Source: an uncultured bacterium (GTDB taxonomy: Bacteria > Cyanobacteriota > Vampirovibrionia > Gastranaerophilales > Gastranaerophilaceae). From it: 64,000 bases of DNA. This document shows positions 26,809 through 35,443 of the stretch, piece after piece (within the stretch, counting starts at the first letter, position 1; each line of letters opens with the position of its first letter). The stretch covers positions 62,001 through 126,000 of the forward strand of contig CADBUY010000004.1 of NCBI GenBank assembly GCA_902797965.1, in the 5' to 3' direction. The position numbers were made by a program, and so were the translations under genes. Below the pieces are notes generated by a model. That model searched no databases. It was given only the letters and a program-made list of their open reading frames with translations, and was not told where the DNA came from.

Positions 26809-26836
26809 CTATTATATTTAGTGTGGAGAATTCTAT

Positions 26837-27427
26837 ATGCGTAATATTTTAGTAATTGCTTTTTTAATTTTATTATTTATTTCAAATTCAGTAAGTGCAA
26901 AAGTAATTTCAAATGAAAAAATAGATAAGCAAAAAGTAGAAACTGCAAGTAAAATAATTGCAGAGTTACAAAAAGATATGCCATCCTATACAAAAAATGG
27001 CTCCGGTCCATTTGTTGCTGCTGTCTATGATGAAAAAGGCAATCTAATTGTTAAAGTTGCAAATTCTGTAATTAATGAGAATTATTCAAATAATCATGCA
27101 GAGATGAATGCTATAAAAGCAGCAGAAGAAAAACTTAAAACCTATGATTTAGCTCCATATAATTTAAAACTTTATGTTACAGCAGAACCATGCATGATGT
27201 GTATAGGCGGGATAATGTGGTCAGGTATAAAAGAAGTGTATTACAGCGTTCCGTCAAAATCTGTTGAAGAAATTACAGGATTTGATGAGGGGTTTAAGCC
27301 GCATTGGTTTAAGGAATTTAAAAAAAGAGGAATTGTTGTGTATGGTAATATAGAACCGGAATTAGGAAAACAACAATTGAATAATTATATGAAAGACGGT
27401 AAAACTGTCTATATGCCGTCTAGATAA
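26837..27427 (+). CDS. Exported nucleoside/guanine deaminase-fold protein
   Basis: This 196-residue protein has an N-terminal signal peptide (MRNILVIAFLILLFISNSVSA) followed by a zinc deaminase domain. All key residues are present: H-A-E in NNHAEMNA near residues 91-93 (Zn ligand His and catalytic Glu) and P-C-M-M-C near 122-126 (two Zn ligands). The family (guanine, cytosine, tRNA-adenosine deaminases) removes amino groups by hydrolysis and is nearly always cytoplasmic, so export is odd. The tail GFDEGFKPHWFKEF...GIVVYGN resembles guanine deaminase GuaD. It is followed 17 bases later by another exported protein. Confidence 0.82.
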   Translation: MRNILVIAFLILLFISNSVSAKVISNEKIDKQKVETASKIIAELQKDMPSYTKNGSGPFVAAVYDEKGNLIVKVANSVINENYSNNHAEMNAIKAAEEKLKTYDLAPYNLKLYVTAEPCMMCIGGIMWSGIKEVYYSVPSKSVEEITGFDEGFKPHWFKEFKKRGIVVYGNIEPELGKQQLNNYMKDGKTVYMPSR

Positions 27428-27444
27428 TTGCAAAGGATAATGTT

Positions 27445-28059
27445 ATGAAAAAGATTTTATCAATATTTTTAATACTATGTATGTTGAGTTTTATTCAGCT
27501 TCCATCATTTGCAACAGAAGAACTTTCTGATGGAGAAAACACAATAAAGGCTGAATTTAAAACTGAATTAAACGTAAATAAAGCGTCAAAAGGGCAAGTT
27601 GTACAATTTGTTACAACTGAGGACTACTATCTTAACGGCTTTGATATACCTCAGGGAACAATATTCAGCGGAAAAATCAAAAACTTTAAAAAAGGACGAT
27701 GGGCATACCGCAGAGCAAAGGTAAGAATTGTTATTGATAAAATGATATTACCAAATGGTGAAGAATATAAAGTTGATGGAATTACAAAACGACATGTATT
27801 AAAAGGTTCGGCTGTGGGTAATGTTGCAAAGGGAATTGTTACTCTGCCGATTGCGATTGTTACAGGTGTGACAGGAGCATGCGTGATTATTGTCGAAACA
27901 ATATCTATAGCAGGATTACTTTTTGTTGGTCCAACCAGTTATATTTTTGGTGAAACGATGGGAAAACTTACTCATGGTATAAATTACAAAGCTCATGAGG
28001 GCAAAAGCATAAAACTAAGAGTGAATTTTAATGATATACACACCTCTCAAAAAATCTAA
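27445..28059 (+). CDS. Exported hypothetical protein with glycine-rich hydrophobic segment
   Basis: This 204-residue protein has a signal peptide (MKKILSIFLILCMLSFIQLPSFA). The middle (about 40-125) looks beta-rich (YYLNGFDIPQGTIFSGKIKNF...). A long hydrophobic stretch near 130-175 (VGNVAKGIVTLPIAIVTGVTGACVIIV...) could be a membrane hairpin. The last 30 residues are basic. The IPQGTIFSGKI part recalls a periplasmic beta domain with a glycine-rich loop. I recognise no family. It lies between the deaminase and TolC-like genes, which suggests an envelope job. Confidence 0.65.
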   Translation: MKKILSIFLILCMLSFIQLPSFATEELSDGENTIKAEFKTELNVNKASKGQVVQFVTTEDYYLNGFDIPQGTIFSGKIKNFKKGRWAYRRAKVRIVIDKMILPNGEEYKVDGITKRHVLKGSAVGNVAKGIVTLPIAIVTGVTGACVIIVETISIAGLLFVGPTSYIFGETMGKLTHGINYKAHEGKSIKLRVNFNDIHTSQKI

Positions 28060-28106
28060 GAAGAAAATAATTATGAATAGAATAATTTTGTAGTAGAATT
28101 GATAAC

Positions 28107-29615
28107 ATGAAGAAAAAGATTATAACTTGCCTCATTACGGCAGCCTTAATATGTAGCGGAAATATAGTTGGTTATGCGCATGGCGATCATGAAGATATAC
28201 ATTCTGAACTATTTAAAACAGTTGTGGTCAAAGATGGTACAAACTTAGATATTATTGAGTGTGTAGCACTGGCATTTAAAAACAGTCCAAATATAAGGCG
28301 AAAAAAATATCAGCTTGATTTGGCAAAAAGTAATGTTGGCATTGCTAAATCTGCATTTTTCCCTGTGATAGGTGCAGGTGTTGGCTTCTATAATGAAAAT
28401 AATTCAAATCGTTATGATTATACAAAATATCGCAGAGAACTTCCAAATGTAGGAGTTGCGATAAATCAGTTAGTTTGGGATTTTGGGAAATCAACCGCAA
28501 ACATTAAAATGGAAGAGTTTTATAAGATAGGTGCAGAATATGAATTTATGGATGCTCTATGTATGACTCTTTTTGATGTAAAAGAAAAATATTATGATTT
28601 ATTAAAAGCTCAGGCTAATGCAAAAATAGCAGAAGATAATGTAAAAATTTGTAAAAAATATCTTCAAATAGCAAAAGGTAAAGCAGATAAGACAACGGCT
28701 TCCGTACATTTGAGCAAAGCGCTTTTTGAATACAGCTATGCACTAACACTTGTTAAAAATGCAAAAGTTGATTTGAGTAATGCAATGTTTATTGAAAATA
28801 CTCCGGAATACAATATTAAAAATACACAAACTTTTGCTTATGACCACGATTACGGATATGAAAAACAAAAAATTCCGGCAGGTTTTCTCCCCAAAACACT
28901 TGGGTTTAAACGTGGACAAGCAATGGAAATAGCGTATGCAAACAGCCCTGATTTAAGAGTTCTTGAAGCAACAAAGGATGCTATGGTTCAGAATTTAAAA
29001 TTTATAAGAAGAACGTATTTCCCTGAATTAACTGCCAATGTAGGTTATGGCTTTAATAATGCAACAGAAACTGGCGGAATGAATTTCTCAAATAACAGTT
29101 TACAGGTTGGTGTAAATCTTTCAACAAATGTAAATCTTATGCAGTTAAAACATTCGATAAAAGGTGCAGATGCTCAACTTAAAATGGCAGATAATGAGAT
29201 TTCTTTATTTAAGAAAGATTTGTATTTTGAAGTTCAAAAAGCGTTCAATAATGTAGAATTTGCAGAAAGTGATGTTCCTTATGCACAAGCAACTGCTGTT
29301 AAAGCGTTAGATAATATAAATACAGTAGAAAAATTGTATGAGAATGGTGCGCTTAATTATGTTGCCCTTCAGGATGCAAGAAAAGATTACATTACAGCAA
29401 TGCAAAATTATATCGTTAGTCTGCATTTTTATAACAAGTCTCTGATACAGATGGAAGAAGCAATGCACTACCATCTGGTAGATATTCACCATAAATCGCA
29501 GCACGCAATGTCAAAACACTCTGATGAATTGATAGAACATTTGAATGAAGCGCTTGGCTGCGATGAAAACGAAAAATCCAAGAAAAAATTCAGAAAATTA
29601 AAAAATGATTTATAG
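28107..29615 (+). CDS. TolC-family outer-membrane efflux protein
   Basis: This 502-residue protein has a signal peptide (residues 1-24) and the two-fold repeat of TolC: the first half starts ECVALAFKNSPNIRRKKYQLDLAKSNVGIAKSAFFPVIGAG-like near 50-90, and the second half repeats the theme near 275-320 (MEIAYANSPDLRVLEATKDAM). A long helical pair follows in each half. TolC proteins form the outer-membrane exit duct for drug pumps or type I secretion. No RND pump or membrane-fusion protein is adjacent. A His-rich segment at the C terminus (HYHLVDIHHKSQHAMSKHS) and the early HGDHEDIHSE could bind metal. Confidence 0.85.
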   Translation: MKKKIITCLITAALICSGNIVGYAHGDHEDIHSELFKTVVVKDGTNLDIIECVALAFKNSPNIRRKKYQLDLAKSNVGIAKSAFFPVIGAGVGFYNENNSNRYDYTKYRRELPNVGVAINQLVWDFGKSTANIKMEEFYKIGAEYEFMDALCMTLFDVKEKYYDLLKAQANAKIAEDNVKICKKYLQIAKGKADKTTASVHLSKALFEYSYALTLVKNAKVDLSNAMFIENTPEYNIKNTQTFAYDHDYGYEKQKIPAGFLPKTLGFKRGQAMEIAYANSPDLRVLEATKDAMVQNLKFIRRTYFPELTANVGYGFNNATETGGMNFSNNSLQVGVNLSTNVNLMQLKHSIKGADAQLKMADNEISLFKKDLYFEVQKAFNNVEFAESDVPYAQATAVKALDNINTVEKLYENGALNYVALQDARKDYITAMQNYIVSLHFYNKSLIQMEEAMHYHLVDIHHKSQHAMSKHSDELIEHLNEALGCDENEKSKKKFRKLKNDL

Positions 29616-29792
29616 CTATTTGTTAACGAATGTGTAAGTTTTAAATAGTTTAAAAATACAAGTTATCTTTAATTAATAAAATTCGGTAAACTTCTCGGAG
29701 TGATAATATATTTGTGTACTAATATTACATAATATTCAAATTATGTGAGGTGTGTTAGAATAGATTTACAGACGTTTTAAGGAGGATAGTGA

Positions 29793-30947
29793 ATGAAAGA
29801 CAAGTTATTTTTGATGATACCCGGACCAACACCGGTTCCTGAAAGTGTAATGCTTGAGATTGCAAAACATCCTATCGGGCATAGAAGCAGTGAATTTTCT
29901 AAAATTTTGCATAATGTTTATGAAAATTTAAAATACGTTTTTAGAACTAAAAATGATGTTTTTGTTTATACTTCTAGTGGTACCGGTGCAATGTGCGCAG
30001 CACTGGAAAACCTTGTTAATGAGGGAGACCACGTTTTATCCCTTATTTTAGGAAACTTTGGAAACCGTTGGGCAAAAATAGCGGAATCAAGAGGTGCAAT
30101 TGTTGATAAGATTGAAGTACAAACAGGTGAAGTAATTAATCCCGAAGTTTTGAGGGCAAAACTTGCCGAAGACACAGAAAAGAAAACAAAGATTGTTACA
30201 TTAACTCATTCTGAAACTTCAACAGGTGCAGCGAATGATGTTAAGACTTTGTGTTCAATTATTCGTGAACACGGTGCTTTATCTGTCGTAGACGGTGTAA
30301 CATCAGTTTGCGCAATGGAATGCAACCCTGATGAATGGGGAATTGACGTACTGGTAAGCGGTTCTCAAAAAGGATTTATGATTCCTCCGGGACTTGCTTT
30401 TTTAGTTGCAAATGAGAGAGCATGGAAAGTTTATGAAGAATGCAAACATCCAAGTTTTTATTGGGATTGGAAAGCTTACAGAAAATCCGTTCAGGCTGAT
30501 TCAACTCCATTTACTCCTGCGGTTAATCTTTTTGCAGGTTTAGACAAGGCTTTAGAGATGATTAAGGCTGAGGGAATTGAAAATATGAACGCTCGTCATA
30601 AACGTCACGCAATGGCGTTACGTTCAGCTGTTAGAGCAATCGGACTGGAGCTTGTCGTGAAAGATGATAAGAATGCAAGCCACTCAATTACTTCTATTTA
30701 TCCACCGGAGGGTATTTCTGTTCCTGATATCAGAAAAATTATCAAGGAAGATTTTGATGTCCTAGTTGCAAACGGTCAAAATGCTTTAAAGGATAAAATA
30801 TTCAGGATGGGTACATTAGGTTTTGTTTGCGATAGAGATGTAATATCTGCAGTTGGAGCATTAGAAGCAACATTATATAAGCTTGGTTACAAATTTGAAC
30901 TTGGTAAAGGTGTCGCAACGGTTATTAAAGAATTGGCTGAGGGGTAA
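29793..30947 (+). CDS. Class V aminotransferase (serine-pyruvate / phosphoserine type)
   Basis: This 384-residue PLP enzyme begins with the family hallmark MIPGPTPVPESVM near residue 8, with the substrate region GHRSSEFSKI, SSGTGAM, DGVTSVCAME and the PLP Lys in SGSQKGFMIPPG near residue 193. It belongs with alanine-glyoxylate and serine-pyruvate aminotransferases. It is placed directly before serA and serB, and no standard serC is in the window. I infer it supplies the missing phosphohydroxypyruvate to phosphoserine step. The start is preceded by AAGGAGG. About 180 bases separate it from serA, with a small palindrome. Confidence 0.85.
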   Translation: MKDKLFLMIPGPTPVPESVMLEIAKHPIGHRSSEFSKILHNVYENLKYVFRTKNDVFVYTSSGTGAMCAALENLVNEGDHVLSLILGNFGNRWAKIAESRGAIVDKIEVQTGEVINPEVLRAKLAEDTEKKTKIVTLTHSETSTGAANDVKTLCSIIREHGALSVVDGVTSVCAMECNPDEWGIDVLVSGSQKGFMIPPGLAFLVANERAWKVYEECKHPSFYWDWKAYRKSVQADSTPFTPAVNLFAGLDKALEMIKAEGIENMNARHKRHAMALRSAVRAIGLELVVKDDKNASHSITSIYPPEGISVPDIRKIIKEDFDVLVANGQNALKDKIFRMGTLGFVCDRDVISAVGALEATLYKLGYKFELGKGVATVIKELAEG

Positions 30948-31127
30948 ATAAGTAACAGAGTAAAGGTGCGTAGTTTGACGCACACTACAAACTGAGTACA
31001 TTAATAATATATGGACGAAAAAAGCAAAAGAAGTAAAAGATTCAATAGAATTAACAACGAGAAAATAGTTTGTAGGTGCGTAGAAAGTAGGTTGTGCATG
31101 CTTGCCCAACAACAAAAGGAGAAATAA

Positions 31128-32717
31128 ATGAAAGTATTAGTAACAGATAAAATAAATGAGTCAGCAGGTAAGATAATTGAAGCAGTAGCTGAGGTAGACT
31201 TTTTACCTACAATGAGCGAGGAAGAACTTGTTAAAGTTATTCCAAATTATGATGCTTTAATGGTTAGAAGCCAAACTAAAGTTACACCTAAAATTATTGA
31301 GGCTGGGTCAAATTTAAAGATTATAGGTCGTGCCGGAGTTGGGGTTGATAATATTGACTTAAACGCAGCAACTCAAAAAGGTATAATTGTTGTAAATTCA
31401 CCTGACGGTAACACAATGGCTGCTGCGGAACATACACTTGCTTTAATGCTTGCTATGGCAAGAAATATTGCACCGGCAGCAACTTCAACAAAAGAGGGTA
31501 AATGGGATAGGAGTAAATATACAGGTACAGAATTATATAAAAAAACTCTGGGGATTATAGGCTTTGGTAAAATCGGCTCTCACGTCGGTGAAGTTGCTTT
31601 AGCTCTCGGGATGAAAGTTATTGTATATGATCCATTCAGTTCCAAAGAAGTTGTTGAAAAGAAAGGTGCTGAATATATTGAGAACCTTGATAATTTCTGG
31701 GGCAGACCTGATTTTATAACAGTTCACGTTCCAAAGAACAAAGACACTTTGAATATGATAAACAAAGACACAATTGCAAAAATGAAACAAGGGGTTAGAC
31801 TTGTTAACTGTGCTCGTGGCGGTATTATAAATGAAAACGATTTAAAAGAAGCTATTAATAGCGGTTATGTAGCAGGTGCAGCAATTGACGTTTATGAAAA
31901 CGAACCTAATATTCAAGAATGTCCTTTGATTCAATGTGAAAAGAATATTGTTTTAACTCCTCACCTCGGCGCAAGTACAACAGAAGCTCAAATGAATGTA
32001 GCTATTGATGTAGCAGAGCAGATTAAAGAAGTTCTTTCCGGAGGTTCGGCTTCTTCTGCCGTTAATATTCCGTCACTTAGACCTGACAGACTGGAACCTG
32101 TTAAAGACTATATGACAATCGCTGAAAATACAGGTGAACTTGCTGTTCAACTTTCAACAGGCGCAATAAAATCTATAGAGATAGTTGCCGATGGTGATTT
32201 AGCTGATAAAGATATACAACCGCTTGAAGTTGCCGTTCTAAAAGGCGCTCTGTCTTCAAGATTAGAAGGAGTTAATTATGTAAATGCTCCTGTAATAGCT
32301 AAAAACAGAGGAATTGATATTGTTTCATCTAAATCAAAAGTTAATACAAATTTTGCTGGCAGAATAACAGTAAAATTAACTACTGATAAAGAAACTACCA
32401 TTGTAGCAGGAGCTCTTGTTACAAAAGACATTCCGAGAATTGTTAAGATTAACGAGTACGAAACAAGTATCAGACCTGAAAAACACGTTCTAATTGTTCC
32501 TCACACAAACAAACCTTCAATGATTGCACAAGTCGCTCGTGTAATCGGTGAAAAGGGTATTAATATCGGCTCAATGAACGTAGTTCAAAAGAACGACAAG
32601 CACGAAGAATCAATAATGGTTATCAACATTGATACAATAGTTGATGACGAAACTCTGAACGCTATTGGTGCAATAGATGGTGTTCACAATCCGAAGTACG
32701 TAAACCTTACAGTTTAA
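31128..32717 (+). CDS. serA: D-3-phosphoglycerate dehydrogenase
   Basis: This 529-residue enzyme oxidises 3-phosphoglycerate to 3-phosphohydroxypyruvate with NAD, the first step of serine synthesis. The nucleotide-binding motif is [20 protein letters not shown] near 144. The dehydrogenase signature [13 protein letters not shown], catalytic Arg in NCARGGI and His in LTPHLGAST follow. An intervening ASB domain (about 320-450) and a C-terminal ACT domain (about 457-529, [21 protein letters not shown]) make it the long form that is often feedback-inhibited by serine. AAGGAG precedes the start. serB follows after 8 bases. Confidence 0.95.
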   Translation: MKVLVTDKINESAGKIIEAVAEVDFLPTMSEEELVKVIPNYDALMVRSQTKVTPKIIEAGSNLKIIGRAGVGVDNIDLNAATQKGIIVVNSPDGNTMAAAEHTLALMLAMARNIAPAATSTKEGKWDRSKYTGTELYKKTLGIIGFGKIGSHVGEVALALGMKVIVYDPFSSKEVVEKKGAEYIENLDNFWGRPDFITVHVPKNKDTLNMINKDTIAKMKQGVRLVNCARGGIINENDLKEAINSGYVAGAAIDVYENEPNIQECPLIQCEKNIVLTPHLGASTTEAQMNVAIDVAEQIKEVLSGGSASSAVNIPSLRPDRLEPVKDYMTIAENTGELAVQLSTGAIKSIEIVADGDLADKDIQPLEVAVLKGALSSRLEGVNYVNAPVIAKNRGIDIVSSKSKVNTNFAGRITVKLTTDKETTIVAGALVTKDIPRIVKINEYETSIRPEKHVLIVPHTNKPSMIAQVARVIGEKGINIGSMNVVQKNDKHEESIMVINIDTIVDDETLNAIGAIDGVHNPKYVNLTV

Positions 32718-32725
32718 GAGGTATT

Positions 32726-33355
32726 ATGACAAACAAACTTGCAGTATTTGATTTTGATTCAACATTAATGGACGGGGAGACTCTGGAGTTTTTTGCCCGA
32801 GAACTTGGTATTGAAGAAAAAGTCAAAGCGATTACAGACAGAGCGATGAGAGGAGAAACAGACTTCTTTGAGAGTTTAACCGAACGTGTTGCACTCTTAA
32901 AAGGGCTACCGATAACTAAGGTTGATGAAATCTGCCACAATTTACCGCTGATGAATGGTGCTGAAGAAGTTGTAAAAGGCTTGCAGGGGAAAGGGTATAA
33001 AGTTATTTGCTTCTCTGGCGGCTTCCGCAACGCTACAAAATACTACGCAGATAAACTGAGATTAGATGGAGAGTTTGCAAATATTCTTCACGTTAAAGAT
33101 GGACTTTTAACAGGTCAAGTTGGTGGTGAGATGATGTTTAATGACAGCAAGGGGCAAATGTTATTAAGACTGCAAAAACTACTGGGTGTGAAAGAAGAAA
33201 ATACTATTGCTGTCGGCGACGGAGCGAATGATTTAAGTATGTTTAAATATGCTTCAACTCGTGTTGCATTTTGTGCAAAACCAATTGTTAAAGAAAATGC
33301 GGACATTGTTATTGAGCATAAAGATTTGAGCTTAATTTTGAATTATATACAGTAG
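32726..33355 (+). CDS. serB: Phosphoserine phosphatase (HAD family)
   Basis: This 209-residue HAD hydrolase has the nucleophile motif DFDSTLMDGE near residues 8-17 (first Asp attacks the phosphate), motif II Ser in CFSGGFR near 99, motif III Lys near 142, and GDGANDLSM near 166. It removes phosphate from O-phosphoserine to give serine. Its place 8 bases after serA, with the class V aminotransferase upstream, completes the phosphorylated serine pathway. A weaker possibility is another phosphomonoester substrate. Confidence 0.88.
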   Translation: MTNKLAVFDFDSTLMDGETLEFFARELGIEEKVKAITDRAMRGETDFFESLTERVALLKGLPITKVDEICHNLPLMNGAEEVVKGLQGKGYKVICFSGGFRNATKYYADKLRLDGEFANILHVKDGLLTGQVGGEMMFNDSKGQMLLRLQKLLGVKEENTIAVGDGANDLSMFKYASTRVAFCAKPIVKENADIVIEHKDLSLILNYIQ

Positions 33356-33384
33356 GCTGATTTTAATATATTTAAGGTTTATGT

Positions 33385-33390
33385 TATAAT
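33385..33390 (+). promoter_or_regulatory. -10 box before the lytic transglycosylase
   Basis: TATAAT at 33385-33390 puts the transcription start near 33397. That leaves almost no leader before the ATG at 33401, supporting the TTG at 33428 as the true start. Confidence 0.55.
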
Positions 33391-33427
33391 TGTAACAGTA
33401 ATGGGACTATATAGTGAGTGTTTAATA

Positions 33428-33991
33428 TTGAGGAAATTAATTTTTAACTTATTAGCGACAGCTTTGTGTGTAAGTGTTTTGACTACAGGAATGCTTGCAG
33501 TTAATGCAGAATCGGCAGATAAAGTTGTAACTGCACAAGCGAAGCAATCAATTTCTGATAATACAAAGAAAAATACAACTACACAAACAAAACAAGTAAG
33601 TGTAGAAGAGGTTAAGCAAAATATAATAAAACAGGCAAAACAAATGGGTGTTGATCCTGCTATCGTGTTAAGTATAGCAAAAGCCGAATCAGGATTTAAT
33701 CAGTCTGCAAAAAGTGCTTGCGGAACTCATATTGGTGTATTTCAGCTATCACATTCTGCTGCAAAAAATATGGGTTTAGACCCGTACAAATTGGATGACA
33801 ACATTAAAGGCGGCATAACATATTATAAAAATATGTATAAAATGTTTGGCTCAATGGAACTGGCAGTAGCAGCATACAATTCAGGTCCTGTTGCAATAAA
33901 ACGTCACAACAACACAGTACCACACCATTCAAAACATTTTGTGTCACGAATTATGGCTGATTATAAAACATATAAAGCGATAGGAATATAG
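33428..33991 (+). CDS. Exported lytic transglycosylase (SLT domain)
   Basis: This 187-residue protein (TTG start) has a signal peptide (LRKLIFNLLATALCVSVLTTG...) and a Thr/Gln/Lys-rich linker, then a Slt-type domain near 75-185: MGVDPAIVLSIAKAESGFNQSA with the catalytic Glu, then GVFQLSHSAAKNMGLDP and AVAAYNSGPVAIKRH. It cuts the peptidoglycan glycan strand, giving 1,6-anhydro-muramic ends. The TTG at 33428 is preferred because the promoter -10 box is only 11 bases before the ATG at 33401 and GTGAG lies 10 bases before the TTG. Both give a signal peptide. Confidence 0.85.
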   Translation: MRKLIFNLLATALCVSVLTTGMLAVNAESADKVVTAQAKQSISDNTKKNTTTQTKQVSVEEVKQNIIKQAKQMGVDPAIVLSIAKAESGFNQSAKSACGTHIGVFQLSHSAAKNMGLDPYKLDDNIKGGITYYKNMYKMFGSMELAVAAYNSGPVAIKRHNNTVPHHSKHFVSRIMADYKTYKAIGI

Positions 33992-34105
33992 TCTTTATTT
34001 AACAATCTACTCTGGCGAGTAAAAACAATTAATCTGGGTGAATTTTTGTAAAAAATAAAAATTTCAAATAATGTCTAAAGCCATTGTTATTATTGAAATA
34101 AAAAA

Positions 34106-34380
34106 TATGCCGTAACTCTCTCTGCCGCAGGAAAAACCGAACCATTGAGGTTTTTCCGAGAGGGCAAGGCTTGACCTTGCTTCCTAGTAAGGCTCATTTT
34201 TTTAAAACAAAAAGCTATAAAAAAACACCTTTCAAGGTGTCTTTTTAAAAATGGTGCCGCAACTCACTCTGCCGAAGCAAAGGTGACTAAATGTCACGTT
34301 TGCAGAGAGGGGCGAACCCCTGTTTCAAGAGAAACAGGCGTGAAATTCCGAGTTCTTTTTGCAAGTATAGATACAAAAAA
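34106..34380. repeat. tRNA-Phe 3'-tail copies and small hairpins
   Basis: TATGCCGTAACTC (34106-34118) and GTGCCGCAACTC (34254-34265) match the 3' end of the neighbouring tRNA-Phe (minus strand), whose own copy starts at 34383. Between them lies a terminator-like hairpin (ACACCTT/AAGGTGT with A and T tracts, 34219-34246). The block CTCTGCCGAAGC...GTGACATTTAG (34267-34300) recurs inverted at 38401-38434. No coding potential is seen from 33992 to here. Confidence 0.7.
34219..34246. terminator. Bidirectional hairpin ACACCTT/AAGGTGT
   Basis: A seven-base stem around a two-base loop, flanked by A tract and T tract. It could end transcription from the lytic transglycosylase side and the tRNA-Phe side. 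Confidence 0.6.
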
Positions 34381-34382
34381 TA

Positions 34383-34455
34383 TGCCGCAACTCGGAATTG
34401 AACCAAGGACACAGGGATTTTCAGTCCCTTGCTCTACCAACTGAGCTATTGCGGC
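34383..34455 (-). tRNA. tRNA-Phe (GAA)
   Basis: On the minus strand GCCGCAA pairs with TTGCGGC. The anticodon stem AGGGA/TCCCT encloses CTGAAAA with anticodon GAA, the D-arm is TAGCTCAGTTGGTAGAGCA and the T-arm TTGGTTCAATTCCGA. It sits among partial copies of its own 5' and 3' ends. Confidence 0.95.
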
Positions 34456-34666
34456 ATATTCTATTTAATTTTTAACTTGTTTGGCTCAGTTAGGCAGAGC
34501 AAGCTCTACGTCATCTTGAACCGTTACGCCTTACGTCTCCACTGATGGGAGCTATTGCGGCATATTCTATTTAATTTTAAACTTGTTTGGCTCAGTTAGG
34601 TAGAGCAAGCTCTACGTCATCTAGAACCGTTACGCCTTACGTCTCCACTGATGGGAGCTATTGCGG
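34456..34666. repeat. Two 106-bp tandem units carrying the tRNA-Phe 5' end
   Basis: The tRNA-Phe 5' end (GAGCTATTGCGG on the plus strand) recurs at 34549 and 34655, exactly 106 bases apart from the real one at 34443. Each unit also holds an inverted D-arm-like piece (TGGCTCAGTTAGGCAGAGCA, 34482 and similarly one unit on). The two units are nearly identical. The purpose is unknown; duplication of the tRNA leader is one reading. Confidence 0.85.
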
Positions 34667-34743
34667 CATATTCTATTTTGTTATGCTACCCTAAGGCATA
34701 GTTATATTGTATCTGCTAAATATTTTTAATCAAGAGGAAATTT

Positions 34744-34773
34744 AAAAAACTCTGTATGATAGTACAGAGTTTC
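34744..34773 (-). terminator. Terminator of infC
   Basis: AAACTCTGTA pairs with TACAGAGTTT around a six-base loop. On the minus strand T residues follow. It lies 25 bases after the infC stop, so no rpmI-rplT is co-transcribed. Confidence 0.85.
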
Positions 34774-34797
34774 TTAATGTTTTAATTTTATATTTCT

Positions 34798-35340
34798 CTA
34801 TCCTTGAGGTGCAAACCAGGCTGTTACGTTTCTTCCCTCAATCATAGGTTTCTTTTCTACGGTTAACGGATCATTTGCAAGATCTGCTATAAATCTGTTC
34901 GCAAGGTCTACAGCAAGGCTTGAATGCTGCATTTCTCTGCCTCTTAGCATAACAACAAGCTTAACTTTATTGCCTTGTGAAATGAATTTTCTTATACTTT
35001 TTAATCTTACTTCGTAGTCATGCGTATCAATTTTATAACGAACTTTAACTTCTTTAATATCAACTGTGTGTTGTTTTTTCTTAGCTTCTTTAGCTTTCTT
35101 TTCAAGTTCGTAACGGTACTTGCCGTAATTTAATATTTTAGCAACAGGCGGTGCTTGGTTTGCACTGATTACAACCAAATCTAAATCGGCTTCTTCTGCC
35201 ATTGCGAGCGCTTTTGATGTGGGAACAACGCCTACGTTATTACCATCTGCGTTAATTAATCTTACTTCTTTTACTCTAATTTTATCGTTTATTAATGGTT
35301 TATCTTTTCCTTTGTTCGGAATTCTATCTTCGTTTGAAAT
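34798..35340 (-). CDS. infC: Translation initiation factor IF-3, AUU start
   Basis: This 180-residue protein binds the 30S subunit and checks initiator tRNA pairing. The first in-frame ATG (35202) would remove the N-terminal domain. Translating upstream gives ISNEDRIPNKGKDKPLINDKIRVKEVRLI, the true IF-3 start, and the only codons at the right distance from AAAGGAGAAC are two ATTs (35343 and 35340). The second has a spacing of seven bases. E. coli infC also starts with AUU and uses it for self-control, so the same is likely here. The C-terminal domain runs to VEKKPMIEGRNVTAWFAPQG. infC stands alone, without the ribosomal protein genes that usually follow. Confidence 0.93.
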   Translation of the reverse strand: MSNEDRIPNKGKDKPLINDKIRVKEVRLINADGNNVGVVPTSKALAMAEEADLDLVVISANQAPPVAKILNYGKYRYELEKKAKEAKKKQHTVDIKEVKVRYKIDTHDYEVRLKSIRKFISQGNKVKLVVMLRGREMQHSSLAVDLANRFIADLANDPLTVEKKPMIEGRNVTAWFAPQG

Positions 35341-35443
35341 AATTGTTCTCCTTTTATTAATAATCTTTACATTCCTTATAATACCATGCTTTCGACAATT
35401 TTCAAGTGGGTTGGGGTAAATAGGATTATTATAGAAGTGGAAC

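Noticed and set aside
34106..34666. CRISPR-like array
   Set aside because: Repeats are few, long (106 bp) and derived from tRNA-Phe ends; no regularly spaced unique spacers and no cas genes.
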